Assembly (NCBI RefSeq): GCF_000219215.1
Contig: NC_015726.1
Coordinates: forward strand, 310,001-374,000
DNA from: Cupriavidus necator N-1
Lineage (GTDB): Bacteria > Pseudomonadota > Gammaproteobacteria > Burkholderiales > Burkholderiaceae
Direction: 5' to 3'
DNA: 64,000 bases
Position numbers and translations under genes: made by a program. The notes under the pieces are model-generated. The model worked only from the letters and a program-made list of their open reading frames with translations. It had not been told where the DNA came from and ran no database searches. Shown here piece after piece: positions 1 through 8,402 of this stretch; the stretch's first letter is position 1, and every line of letters begins with the position of its first letter.

Positions 1-189
1 GGGCAGGCGCACGTCGGTCACCACCACGCCGGCAAAGGCGCCGTGCAGGTGCGGGATCGCGGCCTCGGCGGAGGGCAGCGCCAGCACCGCGAAGCCGGCC
101 AGCTCCAGGCTCTGCGCGGTGGCCTGACGCACCAGCGGCTCGTCTTCGACAAACAGGACACGCAGACCGTCTTGCATGGCAATACTCAT
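1..189 (-). CDS. dctD: DctD-type response regulator, N-terminal part (cut by window edge)
   Basis: Only the first 63 codons are inside the window. They form the start of a receiver domain: an acidic pocket (VEDE) near residue 17 and the phospho-acceptor Asp59 in the motif VVVTDVRLP. The start ATG overlaps the stop codon of the upstream sensor kinase by four bases (ATGA), so the two are translationally coupled. Because the partner is a DctB-like kinase and the operon begins with dctA behind a sigma-54 promoter, this is most likely the NtrC-family activator DctD. The AAA+ and DNA-binding domains that would prove it lie outside the window, so the DctD assignment is inferred from context. Confidence 0.8.
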   Translation of the reverse strand, partial: MSIAMQDGLRVLFVEDEPLVRQATAQSLELAGFAVLALPSAEAAIPHLHGAFAGVVVTDVRLP

Positions 190-2192
190 TGAGAGGCGGA
201 AACCGATGGTGCCGGATCGATGGCGGGGGCGCGCGCTAGCACCAGCGTGAACTGCGCGCCGCCGCCCGGCACGTTGGCCACGCTCAGCTGGCCGCCGAAC
301 TCGCGCACGATCGACGACGAGATCGCCAGCCCCAGCCCCAGGCCCTGCCCGGTTTCCTTGGTGGTGAAGAATGGTTCGAACAGGCGCGGCAGCGCTTCCG
401 GCGCGATGCCGGTGCCGTTGTCTCGCACGACGACGGTGACGGCGTGGTCTTCTGCCTGCACGTCGAGATCGATCTGTCCCCGCGCCGGCGCGGCTGCCGC
501 AATCGCATCCAGCGCGTTGCCGAGCAGGTTCAGCAGCACTTGCTCCAGCTTCAGCTCATCGGCGCGCACGGCGAGGCCGGGCAGGGCGTCCAGGCCGGTG
601 ACGCTGACCGTAACCGCGCCCAGCCGCGGCGCCAGCAGCGCCAGCACGTGGTCGACCGCCGCGCGCAGCGCCACCGGCCGGCGCACCGGGCGGGCCTTGC
701 CGGCAAACAGCTTGAGCTGGCTGGTGATCTTGCCCATGCGCTCGGTCAGGTCAGCAATGGCGGTGAGGTTGCCTTCGGCCGCGGCCAGCTGGCCGCGCTC
801 CAGCAGCACGCGGGTGTTGTCCGAGAACGTGCGCAGCGCCGCCAGCGGCTGGTTCAGCTCATGCGTGATGCCGGCCGCCATCTGCCCCAGCGCGGCCAGC
901 TTGCTGGCCTGCACCAGTTCGTCCTGGGCCGCGCGCAGCTCGCTTTCCGCACGGGTGCGCTCGGCCACTTCATCTTCCAGCTTTTCATTGATCGCCATCA
1001 GGTCGACGGTGCGAGCCTCGACGCGGCGCTCCAGCTGGTCGTAGGCGGCCTCCAGCAGGCGGCGGCTGTACTGCATGTCGCGCGCGCGCTGGCGGCGCTG
1101 GCGCCAGTTGACCAGCAGCAGGCAGATGCAGGCATAGGCCAGCGCCGCCGCCACGGTGGCGTTGCGCGCATTGGCCAGCACCGGCTCCAGCGGCGCCATC
1201 ACCTGCATGGTCCAGCCAGCGGGGCCGACCGTGCGGCCCAGTTCCAGGTAGCGGTCGGCGCGCTCGGCGCCGTCCGGGGCAAAGGTGGTCCTGGTGGCGG
1301 GCGATTCGTCGCGCACGCGCACCAGCCGCGCGCCGTCGGTCAGTGTGGTGTCCGCCAGCCAGCGCGTGACCGGCGAGGTCAGCGGCTCCAGCGGCAGCGG
1401 CGTCACTGCGCGGCCGTGGTACTGGCGGGTGTTTTCCATCTCGGCCTGCAGCGCCGGCGGCAGCGGGCGCAGGGTGCGGTACTGCCAGGCCGACACCGAC
1501 GACAGGAAGATCACGCCATGGTCGTCGCTGACCATCAGCGGCTCGGCGCCGCTGCCGGCGCGCTGGAACCACTCCAGGTTGAGCTTGACCACGGTCACGC
1601 CGATGACCTTGCCGCCCGACTCGACCGGCTGCGCGAGGTAGTAGCCGGGCTCCTCGCTGGTGATGCCGATGGCATAGAAACGCCCCATCTTGCCGCCCGC
1701 GGCGGCCTGGAAGTAGGGGCGGAAGCGGTAGTCGGTGCCGACAAAGCTGCCGGGCTGGCCGTGGTTGCTGGCCGCCAGCGCAATGCCGTTGGCGGCGATC
1801 ACATAGGTGGCCGAGGCATGCGCGCGGCGATTGACCTCCGCCAGGTACTGGTTGGCGGCGGCCACGCGTTGCGGGTCGTTGGGGGAGTCCAGCAGCCCGC
1901 GCACGAAGGGGTGCAGCGCGACCAGCGCGGGCAGGAATTCGTAGCGGTCGAGGGTGCTTTCCAGCGTGGCGGCGTAGCGGTCGGCGCGCGTGGCTGTGCT
2001 TTGCTGGAGGGTGGCCAGGCCGCGCTGGACCGAGACCAGCCAGGTCAGCGCGCACAGCAGCAGCAGGCCTGCGGCCAGGGCGACCGCAAAGCCCCACCAG
2101 CGGCCGTTGCCGCTGTCCGGCGCATGGGCCGGATGCGCGGCAGACGGGGCGGCGGGGTCATGCACGGCGAGAAAGTCGTCTGAGTGTGGCAT
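186..2192 (-). CDS. dctB: C4-dicarboxylate sensor histidine kinase DctB
   Basis: A 668-residue membrane sensor kinase. A first membrane helix lies near residues 32-55, followed by a periplasmic region of about 270 residues of the double-PAS/Cache type that senses succinate, fumarate and malate in this family. A second helix and a coiled coil lead to the HisKA box, with phospho-acceptor His444 in GITHELNQPLAALR. The ATP-binding domain shows the N box (NLLGNALDAI), VRDNGTGIA and the G-rich GQGLGLGLAIS. I start at 2192 because the longer upstream reading has no membrane or domain content. It sits 70 bp after dctA and overlaps dctD by four bases, forming a dctA-dctB-dctD order. Confidence 0.9.
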   Translation of the reverse strand: MPHSDDFLAVHDPAAPSAAHPAHAPDSGNGRWWGFAVALAAGLLLLCALTWLVSVQRGLATLQQSTATRADRYAATLESTLDRYEFLPALVALHPFVRGLLDSPNDPQRVAAANQYLAEVNRRAHASATYVIAANGIALAASNHGQPGSFVGTDYRFRPYFQAAAGGKMGRFYAIGITSEEPGYYLAQPVESGGKVIGVTVVKLNLEWFQRAGSGAEPLMVSDDHGVIFLSSVSAWQYRTLRPLPPALQAEMENTRQYHGRAVTPLPLEPLTSPVTRWLADTTLTDGARLVRVRDESPATRTTFAPDGAERADRYLELGRTVGPAGWTMQVMAPLEPVLANARNATVAAALAYACICLLLVNWRQRRQRARDMQYSRRLLEAAYDQLERRVEARTVDLMAINEKLEDEVAERTRAESELRAAQDELVQASKLAALGQMAAGITHELNQPLAALRTFSDNTRVLLERGQLAAAEGNLTAIADLTERMGKITSQLKLFAGKARPVRRPVALRAAVDHVLALLAPRLGAVTVSVTGLDALPGLAVRADELKLEQVLLNLLGNALDAIAAAAPARGQIDLDVQAEDHAVTVVVRDNGTGIAPEALPRLFEPFFTTKETGQGLGLGLAISSSIVREFGGQLSVANVPGGGAQFTLVLARAPAIDPAPSVSASQ

Positions 2193-2262
2193 CGGCGCGC
2201 GCGAAGGCTGTCGCGCCGATGATACTCGCTGGCGGGTGGCCGGGGCAGCCACCCGCATGGCG

Positions 2263-3558
2263 TCAGACGTTCTGGCCGGCGTCGGCCAGTACTTCAGCAT
2301 CGCGGCCGCCGTGTTGCAGCACACTGTTGAGCTTCTTGCGGTCAAGCTCGCGCTCCCATGCCGAGACCACCACCGTGGCCACGCCGTTGCCGATGATGTT
2401 GGTCAGCGCGCGGCACTCGCTCATGAAGCGGTCGATGCCAAGGATCAGCACCATGCCCGCCACCGGGATGGTCGGCACCACCGCCAGCGTCGCGGCCAGC
2501 GTGATGAAGCCCGAACCGGTCACGCCGCTGGCGCCCTTGGAGGTGATCATCGCCACCGTCAGGATGGTCAGCTGCTGCATCAGCGTCAGCTCGATGCCGG
2601 TTGCCTGTGCAATGAAGATCACCGCCATCGTCATGTAGATGTTGGTGCCGTCCAGGTTGAACGAATAGCCGGTGGGCACCACCAGGCCCACCACCGAGCG
2701 CGAGCAGCCGAGCTTTTCCAGCTTCTCCATCATGTGCGGCAGCGCCGCTTCCGACGAGCTGGTGCCCAGCACGATCAGCAGCTCTTCCTTGATGTACGAG
2801 ATGAAGCGCAGGATGCTGAAGCCGGTCAGGCGCGCCACCGTGCCCAGCACGAACACCACGAAGACGATGGCCGTGAAGTAGAAGGTGCCGATCAGCTTGA
2901 GCAGCGGCACCAGCGAGCCCAGGCCGTACTTGCCGATGGTGAACGCCATCGCGCCGAAGGCGCCGATCGGGGCCACCTTGGTGATCACGTGGACGATGTG
3001 GAAGAACACCTTGGAGACCTGCTCGATCAGCTGCACCACGATGCGCGCGCGCTCGCCGAGCACGGCCAGCGCGGCGCCGAAGAACAGCGACACCAGCAGG
3101 ATCTGCAGGATGTCGCCGTTGGCGAAGGCGCTGAAGACCGTGTCCGGGATGATGTGCATCAGGAACTCGACCGTGCTCTGGCCGTGCGCCTTGGACACGT
3201 ACTGGGCAATGGCCTTGGTGTCCAGCGTGGCCGGGTCGATGTTGAAGCCCACGCCCGGCTTGAGCAGGTGCGCGGCGCCCAGCCCGATCAGCAATGCGAA
3301 GGTCGACACCACTTCAAAGTACAGCAGCGCCTTGCCGCCCACGCGGCCGACCTTCTTCATGTCGCTCATGCCGGCGATGCCGGTCACCACGGTACAGAAG
3401 ATGATCGGGCCGATGATCATCTTGATCAGCTTGATAAAGCCATCGCCCAGCGGCTTCATGGCCACGCCGGTGTCTGGCCAGTAGTGGCCGAGCAGGATGC
3501 CGACGAAGATGGCGAACAGGACCTGCACGTACAGGATCTTGTAGAAGGGTTTTCTCAT
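2263..3558 (-). CDS. dctA: C4-dicarboxylate:proton/sodium symporter DctA
   Basis: A 431-residue inner-membrane transporter of the DAACS family that takes up succinate, fumarate and malate. Family signatures are visible: the re-entrant loop serine-rich stretch [13 protein letters not shown], the [14 protein letters not shown] segment and the C-terminal helix with [16 protein letters not shown], which contains the cation-binding Asn/Asp residues. Length matches typical DctA (about 430-445). It is the first gene of the dctA-dctB-dctD set; its upstream region carries a sigma-54 promoter and two palindromes, so expression is probably activated by DctD in response to dicarboxylates. Confidence 0.96.
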   Translation of the reverse strand: MRKPFYKILYVQVLFAIFVGILLGHYWPDTGVAMKPLGDGFIKLIKMIIGPIIFCTVVTGIAGMSDMKKVGRVGGKALLYFEVVSTFALLIGLGAAHLLKPGVGFNIDPATLDTKAIAQYVSKAHGQSTVEFLMHIIPDTVFSAFANGDILQILLVSLFFGAALAVLGERARIVVQLIEQVSKVFFHIVHVITKVAPIGAFGAMAFTIGKYGLGSLVPLLKLIGTFYFTAIVFVVFVLGTVARLTGFSILRFISYIKEELLIVLGTSSSEAALPHMMEKLEKLGCSRSVVGLVVPTGYSFNLDGTNIYMTMAVIFIAQATGIELTLMQQLTILTVAMITSKGASGVTGSGFITLAATLAVVPTIPVAGMVLILGIDRFMSECRALTNIIGNGVATVVVSAWERELDRKKLNSVLQHGGRDAEVLADAGQNV

Positions 3559-3644
3559 GATGTCGTCCTCGGTGTTGACCGTACCCGGCGGGGCCGCGCG
3601 GGCTGCGCGCCGTCACGGTTGCGGCGCGTTCAGGGAGGGAATTC

Positions 3645-3659
3645 GCAACCGCCGTGCCA
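3645..3659 (-). promoter_or_regulatory. sigma-54 promoter of dctA
   Basis: On the minus strand the sequence TGGCACGGCGGTTGC matches the sigma-54 consensus TGGCACRNNNNTTGCW at every fixed position, with the GG and GC dinucleotides exactly ten bases apart. It lies about 87 bp upstream of the dctA start, which fits known dctA genes that need RpoN and DctD. Confidence 0.85.
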
Positions 3660-3724
3660 GTCAAACCGGCATTGCTAACTGGTTGATTCACAAGGAAACG
3701 ACGGCCTGGCAGGGGCGCGCGGCC

Positions 3725-3778
3725 TCCGGGATTCCGGAAATCCGGACGGTGTGGCTCCGGGGTTTCGGAATGCCGGAG
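3725..3778 (-). promoter_or_regulatory. two tandem palindromes upstream of the dctA promoter (candidate DctD enhancer sites)
   Basis: Two imperfect palindromes built on TCCGG...CCGGA occupy 3725-3746 and 3755-3778, with centres about three helical turns apart. They start 66 bp upstream of the -24 element, a normal place for enhancer sites of NtrC-family activators. Each arm pair matches in at least 16 positions. Assignment to DctD is inferred from position only. Confidence 0.55.
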
Positions 3779-3854
3779 GCATCACAGGTGCGCGAAGCGC
3801 CACCCGCCGGGAGCCGGCGGCAACTTCGACGGCCGTGCCAGGGCGCCGCCATCG

Positions 3855-3882
3855 CGGACATGCCGCCGCGACACCGTATAAT
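3855..3882 (+). promoter_or_regulatory. sigma-70 promoter of the ferredoxin gene
   Basis: A perfect -10 box TATAAT at 3877-3882 is preceded, with a 16-bp spacer, by CGGACA (4 of 6 matches to TTGACA). It lies about 68 bp upstream of the ferredoxin start and is divergent from dctA. Confidence 0.5.
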
Positions 3883-3949
3883 TCCGAGCTTCCGTTCAAT
3901 GCCGTCCGGGCTGTGCCGCCGTCCGGGGCCGCCTTCTCACACCGTACGC

Positions 3950-4270
3950 ATGAGCAGCTACTACCAGCACCACGTCTTCTTCTGCCTGAACCAGCGCGAG
4001 GCCGGCGAGAACTGCTGCGCCAACCACAACGCCCAGGCGATGCAGGAATACGCCAAGAAGCGTTGCAAGGAACTGGGCATCGCCGGCGGCGAAGGCCGGG
4101 TGCGCATCAACAAGGCAGGCTGCCTGAACCGTTGTGAACTCGGCCCGGTGCTGGTGGTCTACCCCGAGGCCATCTGGTACACCTTTGTCGATGAGCACGA
4201 CATCGACGAAATCATCGACAGCCACCTGATGAAGGGCAAGCCTGTCGAACGGCTGATGGTGGACCGCTGA
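3950..4270 (+). CDS. thioredoxin-like [2Fe-2S] ferredoxin
   Basis: A 106-residue protein of the thioredoxin-like 2Fe-2S ferredoxin family, related to the cluster-binding domain of the NADH dehydrogenase 24-kDa subunit. The opening YYQHHVFFCLNQR and the later NKAGCLNRCELGPVLVVYPE are family signatures, with candidate cluster ligands Cys12, Cys22/Cys23, Cys58 and Cys62. Such proteins act as cytoplasmic electron carriers; the partner is not evident here. It is transcribed alone, divergent from dctA. The ATG at 3950 is chosen because family similarity begins right at this residue. Confidence 0.85.
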   Translation: MSSYYQHHVFFCLNQREAGENCCANHNAQAMQEYAKKRCKELGIAGGEGRVRINKAGCLNRCELGPVLVVYPEAIWYTFVDEHDIDEIIDSHLMKGKPVERLMVDR

Positions 4271-4418
4271 ACGAACCGAGGCCGGCGCATGCCGGCTTGT
4301 TGTTTCCCTGTTTCGCCGCTTTGCCGTATTGCCCGCCGCCCGCCAGCCGGACGGTTTTTTTCATTTTTGCCCGGGCTTGCCGCCGGGCGCTTGCTTCACC
4401 GCCATCCTGACCGCCATC

Positions 4419-5060
4419 ATGAACGCGCATACCCAGGTACTTTCCATTGCCGGTCCCGCCGGTGCGATCGATCTCTCGGTAGACCTGCCGCAAGGTGAGC
4501 CGCGCGGCCTGGCGCTGGTGGCGCATCCGCATCCGCTGTTCGGCGGCACCAAGGACAACAAGGTTGCGCAGACGCTGGCGCGCAGCTTCGTGCAGCTGGG
4601 CTATGCTACGGTGCGCCCCAACTTCCGCGGCGTGGGCGGCAGCGCCGGCGAGCATGACAACGGCATCGCCGAGCAGGACGACCTGCTGGCCGTGGTGGCC
4701 TGGATGCGCCAGCAGACCGCGTGGTCGGCACAGGCCGCAACGCTGCCGCTGGCCATGGGCGGGTTCTCGTTCGGCAGCTTCGTCACCACCCACGTGGCAC
4801 GCCGCCTGGCCGAGGCCGGCACGCCCGCGCAGCGACTGGTGCTGGTGGGCACCGCCGCCAGCCGCTGGCAGGTGGCCGAGGTTCCGGCCGATACCATCGT
4901 GATCCATGGCGAACAGGACGACACCGTGCCGCTGGCCAGCGTGTTCGACTGGGCCCGCCCGCAGGAGCTGCCGGTGATCGTGATCCCCGGCGCCGACCAT
5001 TTCTTTCACCGCAAGCTGCATCTGATCAAGCAGCTCGTCGTCAATGCGTGGGACCGGTGA
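4419..5060 (+). CDS. alpha/beta hydrolase
   Basis: A 213-residue cytoplasmic alpha/beta-hydrolase fold protein. Visible landmarks are the oxyanion region VAHPHPLFGGTKDNK, the nucleophile elbow GGFSFGSF (Ser in G-x-S-x-G), a late acidic residue in HGEQDDTVPL, and the catalytic His in PGADHFFHRKL. The size and HPHPL start fit a family often annotated as an alpha/beta superfamily hydrolase; substrate is unknown. A longer in-frame reading starting upstream adds 30 residues without similarity, so ATG 4419 is preferred. It lies between the ferredoxin and dacA genes and no functional link is visible. Confidence 0.85.
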   Translation: MNAHTQVLSIAGPAGAIDLSVDLPQGEPRGLALVAHPHPLFGGTKDNKVAQTLARSFVQLGYATVRPNFRGVGGSAGEHDNGIAEQDDLLAVVAWMRQQTAWSAQAATLPLAMGGFSFGSFVTTHVARRLAEAGTPAQRLVLVGTAASRWQVAEVPADTIVIHGEQDDTVPLASVFDWARPQELPVIVIPGADHFFHRKLHLIKQLVVNAWDR

Positions 5061-5122
5061 GGCCGGCACGCCGCCACCCGGACCATCCCCGCGCCACCTT
5101 CTTACTGTCGGAAAACAGAAAC

Positions 5123-6322
5123 ATGCTGAATAGAGCCACGACACGCCTTTCGTCCGCTTTTGCTCCCGCCGCCATCGCCGCCGCCGTCGTGCTGGCCGCC
5201 GCGCCTGCCGCCGTCCTGGCGCAGGGCGTGCCGATGCCGCAGGTCGCAGCCAAGTCGTGGATGCTGTATGACGTGACCAGCGGCCAGGCCCTGGCGTCGC
5301 AGAATGCCGACGCGCGCATCGAGCCGGCCTCGCTGACCAAGCTGATGACCGCCTACCTCGCGTTCGAGGCACTCAAGGAAAAGCGCCTGACGCTGGACCA
5401 GTCGGTGGTGCCGACCAGCCTGGTGCTCAAGGTCAAAAGCGACGAGTCGCGCATGTTCATCGAGCCCAACAAGCCGGTCACCGTGCAGGACCTGCTGCTG
5501 GGCCTGATCGTGCAGTCGGGCAACGACGCCGCGCTGGCGCTGGCCGAAGCCGTGGGCGGCTCGGAGGAGGGCTTCGTCGCGATGATGAACCGCGAGGCCC
5601 AGCGCATGGGCATGAAGAACACCCACTTCACCAACACCGACGGCATTCCCGACCCGAACCACTACACCACCGCGGTGGACCTGGCGACGCTGACCACGCG
5701 CCTGATCAAGGACTTCCCCGAGTACTACGCCATGTACTCGCAGAAGGAGTTCACCTATAACAAGATCAGGCAGCCCAACCGCAACCGCCTGCTGTATATC
5801 GACCCGACCGTGGACGGGGTCAAGACCGGCCACACCAAGTCCGCCGGCTACTGCCTGATCTCGTCGGCCAAGCGGCCGCTGGCCAACGTGCCGGACGGCT
5901 CGCGCCGCCTGATCTCGATCGTGATCGGCACCACCACCGAACAGGTGCGCACCCAGGAAAGCCTGAAGATCCTCAACTACGGCTTCCAGTTCTTCGACAC
6001 GCTGCGCCTGTACGACAAGGGCCAGGTGCTGGCCACGCCGGACATCTACAAGGGCAAGAGCGGCACGGTCAAGATCGGCGTGCAGAACGAGACCTTCGTC
6101 ACCGTGCCCAAGGGCACCGGCGGGCGCCTCAAGCCGGTGCTGGAGCGCCAGGAACTGCTGATCGCGCCGATCTCGGCGGGCCAGCAGGTGGGCATGGTCA
6201 AGCTGATGGACGGCACCAACAAGGTGGCGGAGTTCCCGGTGGTGGCGCTGGAAGAAGTGCCCGAGGCCGGCTTCTTCGGCCGCCTGTGGGACACCATCCG
6301 CCTGTGGTTCAAGCGCAAGTGA
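5123..6322 (+). CDS. dacA: D-alanyl-D-alanine carboxypeptidase (PBP5/6 type)
   Basis: A 399-residue periplasmic penicillin-binding protein that trims the terminal D-Ala from peptidoglycan pentapeptides. A signal peptide ends around residue 33 (AAVLA-Q). The three active-site motifs of the S11 family are present: Ser70-x-x-Lys73 (SLTK), Ser132-Gly-Asn134 and Lys234-Thr-Gly236. The C-terminal beta domain ends in a basic amphipathic helix (FFGRLWDTIRLWFKRK) that serves as membrane anchor. Length fits E. coli DacA/DacC. It is followed 61 bp later by ybeD, an arrangement common in proteobacteria, where lipB and lipA usually come next. Confidence 0.95.
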   Translation: MLNRATTRLSSAFAPAAIAAAVVLAAAPAAVLAQGVPMPQVAAKSWMLYDVTSGQALASQNADARIEPASLTKLMTAYLAFEALKEKRLTLDQSVVPTSLVLKVKSDESRMFIEPNKPVTVQDLLLGLIVQSGNDAALALAEAVGGSEEGFVAMMNREAQRMGMKNTHFTNTDGIPDPNHYTTAVDLATLTTRLIKDFPEYYAMYSQKEFTYNKIRQPNRNRLLYIDPTVDGVKTGHTKSAGYCLISSAKRPLANVPDGSRRLISIVIGTTTEQVRTQESLKILNYGFQFFDTLRLYDKGQVLATPDIYKGKSGTVKIGVQNETFVTVPKGTGGRLKPVLERQELLIAPISAGQQVGMVKLMDGTNKVAEFPVVALEEVPEAGFFGRLWDTIRLWFKRK

Positions 6323-6383
6323 CCTGAATGCGCGCAAGCTGGCGCGCCATGCGGCGCGCCGGTTTCGTGCCGGAGAATCCGAC

Positions 6384-6692
6384 ATGACAACCGACAACCA
6401 AGGCAGCGGCAACAAGCCTGGCGATATCCCGCCGGAGCAGTCGCTGATCGAGTATCCCAGCCACTTCCCCATCAAGGTGATGGGCGCGATGCAGGACGGC
6501 TTTGCCGAGGCCATCGTCGAGCTGGTGCAGGGATTCGATCCCGACTTCCACGCAGGCAAGATGGAAATGCGCCCCTCGAGCGGCGGCAACTACCTGGGCC
6601 TGACCGTGACAGTGTGGGTCACCAGCCGCGAGCAGCTCGACGACTTGTATCGGGCGCTGACGTCGCATCCGATGGTGAAGGTCGTCCTCTAA
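6384..6692 (+). CDS. ybeD: DUF493 family protein YbeD
   Basis: A 102-residue cytoplasmic protein of the DUF493/YbeD family, which has an ACT-like fold. Similarity covers IEYPSHFPIKVMG and the C-terminal REQLDDLYRALTSHPMVKVVL; the first 20 residues are a low-complexity, family-typical variable tail. Its function is not established; in many genomes it sits between dacA and lipB and has been suspected to influence lipoate metabolism. Here the dacA neighbour is conserved but lipB/lipA are not next door; an inverted-repeat element and rlmI follow instead. Confidence 0.9.
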   Translation: MTTDNQGSGNKPGDIPPEQSLIEYPSHFPIKVMGAMQDGFAEAIVELVQGFDPDFHAGKMEMRPSSGGNYLGLTVTVWVTSREQLDDLYRALTSHPMVKVVL

Positions 6693-6716
6693 GGCGTCTT
6701 TCCCGCATTGTTTTCT

Positions 6717-6837
6717 CCCCTCTCCCGCGCGCGGGAGAGGGGCAGGGGGTGAGGGCAGGCGCTGGCATACCGACACGCATCACTTCGTCGACGCTCCCGC
6801 CCTCACCCCCACCCCTCTCCCGCAAGCGGGAGAGGGG
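6717..6837. repeat. paired palindromic (REPIN-like) repeat element
   Basis: Two 26-bp hairpins, 6717-6742 and 6812-6837, each have the form CCCCTCTCCCGC...GCGGGAGAGGGG. The flanking stretch CAGGGGGTGAGGGC after the first is mirrored by GCCCTCACCCCC before the second, so the whole unit is an inverted pair around a 42-bp spacer. This is the architecture of REPIN/BIME repeats in proteobacteria. It lies in the ybeD-rlmI gap and may also act as a transcription terminator. Confidence 0.75.
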
Positions 6838-6900
6838 TGCCGCCTTGATGCGTTCGCGCCAGTTTCAATTGCTGGTGGCCTGCAGTTTCCCCATACCAAC

Positions 6901-8097
6901 ATGAACACCATCACCCTGAAACCCGGCAAGGAAAAATCCCTGCTGCGCCGCCACCCGTGGATCTACGCCACCGGCATTGCCACGACCGAAGGGCGCTGCG
7001 AGCCGGGCGCAACCGTGATCGTGCGCGCCGCCGACGGCCGCTTCCTGGCCAAGGCCGCCTACAGCCCCGAGTCGCAGATCCGCGCGCGCGCGTGGACCTT
7101 CGATGAAAACGAGCCGGTCGACCACGCCCTGTTCAAGCGCCGCGTGGCCGCGGCCATTGCCTACCGGCGCCAATGGGTGAAGGACAGCGACGCGGTGCGG
7201 CTGATCTTCGGCGAATCCGACCGGCTGCCCGGCCTGATCGTCGACTACTACGGCAATGGTGAAAAGGGCCAGCTGGTGTGCCAGTTCAATTCGGCCGGCG
7301 TGGAACACTGGAAGACCGCGATCGTGCAGGCACTGGTCAAGGAGACCGGCTGCCCCAACGTCTATGAGCGTTCCGATGCCGCCGTGCGCCAGCGCGAAGG
7401 CCTGGAGCTGGTGACCGGCGTGTTGGCCGGCGCCGAGCCGGATCCGGCGCTGTCGGTCACCGAGCACGGCGTGCGCTACTACGTCGACGTGCGCAACGGC
7501 CACAAGACCGGCTTCTATGTCGACCAGCGCGACAACCGCAAGCTTGTGGGCGACCTGGCCGTCGGGCGCGAGGTGCTGAACTGCTTCTGCTATACCGGCG
7601 GCTTCTCGCTGGCGGCGCTGCGCGGCGGCGCCACCTCGGTGACCTCGATCGATTCATCGGGCGAGGCGCTGAAGATCGCCGCGGGCAATGTCACGCTCAA
7701 CGGCTTCGAACCCGAGCGCGCCACCTGGCTCGATGCCGACGTGTTCAAGACCCTGCGTGAATTCCGCGCCGAGGGTCGCCAGTTCGACCTGATCGTGCTG
7801 GACCCGCCCAAGTTCGCCCCGTCGGCGCAGCATATCGACCGCGCCGCGCGCGCCTACAAGGAAATCAACCTGGTCGGCATGCAGCTGCTGCGCCCGGGCG
7901 GGCTGCTGTTCACCTACTCGTGCTCGGGCGCGATCAGCATGGAGCTGTTCCAGAAGATCGTGGCGGGCGCGGTCACCGATGCGCGCGCCGATGCGCGCAT
8001 CCTGCGGCGGCTGTCGGCGGGCACGGATCACCCGATGCTGGCCGCGTTCCCGGAAGGGGAGTACCTGAAGGGATTGCTGCTGGAAAAGGTGGCGTAG
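6901..8097 (+). CDS. rlmI: 23S rRNA (cytosine-C5)-methyltransferase RlmI
   Basis: A 398-residue class I SAM-dependent methyltransferase. An N-terminal PUA-like domain (LKPGKEKSLLRRHPWIY) is followed by an EEHEE linker domain and the Rossmann methyltransferase domain: NCFCYTGGFSLAAL (SAM motif I), DPPKFAPS (motif IV) and SYSCSGA, where the Cys is the family's catalytic residue. It modifies C1962 of 23S rRNA in E. coli. Length is the same as E. coli RlmI (396). The ATG lies straight after a CCATACCAAC spacer without a strong Shine-Dalgarno sequence. The gene appears intact although the DNA just downstream is a scar of gene remnants. Confidence 0.93.
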   Translation: MNTITLKPGKEKSLLRRHPWIYATGIATTEGRCEPGATVIVRAADGRFLAKAAYSPESQIRARAWTFDENEPVDHALFKRRVAAAIAYRRQWVKDSDAVRLIFGESDRLPGLIVDYYGNGEKGQLVCQFNSAGVEHWKTAIVQALVKETGCPNVYERSDAAVRQREGLELVTGVLAGAEPDPALSVTEHGVRYYVDVRNGHKTGFYVDQRDNRKLVGDLAVGREVLNCFCYTGGFSLAALRGGATSVTSIDSSGEALKIAAGNVTLNGFEPERATWLDADVFKTLREFRAEGRQFDLIVLDPPKFAPSAQHIDRAARAYKEINLVGMQLLRPGGLLFTYSCSGAISMELFQKIVAGAVTDARADARILRRLSAGTDHPMLAAFPEGEYLKGLLLEKVA

Positions 8098-8156
8098 GCC
8101 AGCCAGGCCACGCATTCACGGACGGGCAGGCGCGAGTCACGAACAAACTCTCTGAA

Positions 8157-8402
8157 ATGCATGCCTTCGTGGCCGTGGTCGATGCCGGCAGCATTACCGA
8201 GGCGGCACGGCGGCTGGACACGACCAAGTCGGTGATCAGCCAGCGTGTGCAGATGCTGGAGCAACGGCTCGGCGCCGTGATGCTGCAACGCGGGCGCGGT
8301 GCCGCGGCGACCGAAGCGGGGCAAGTCTTCCACGAATACTGCGTGCGCATCGTGGGCGAGGCCGAGGACGCCGTACTGGCCGCCAATACGAGCCTGCGCG
8401 GC
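8157..8402 (+). pseudogene. LysR-family regulator, N-terminal remnant
   Basis: About 82 codons encode the winged helix-turn-helix of a LysR regulator: MHAFVAVVDAGSITEAARRL, then TTKSVISQRVQMLEQRLG and the wing LLQRGRG-like segment. The reading stops resembling LysR at about 8402, where the sequence changes abruptly, in another frame, into aldehyde dehydrogenase. The effector-binding domain (about 200 residues) is absent. This is a deletion remnant rather than a gene. Confidence 0.85.

Noticed and set aside
444..2183. Long open frame on the plus strand opposite dctB (over 570 codons).
   Set aside because: Mirror frame of a real gene in high-GC DNA: composition is Gln/Arg/Ala/His-rich with no domain; dctB on the other strand has all kinase motifs.
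1990..3678. Long plus-strand frame opposite dctA with His/Asp/Gln-rich translation.
   Set aside because: Antisense shadow of dctA; no recognisable fold and no ribosome site.
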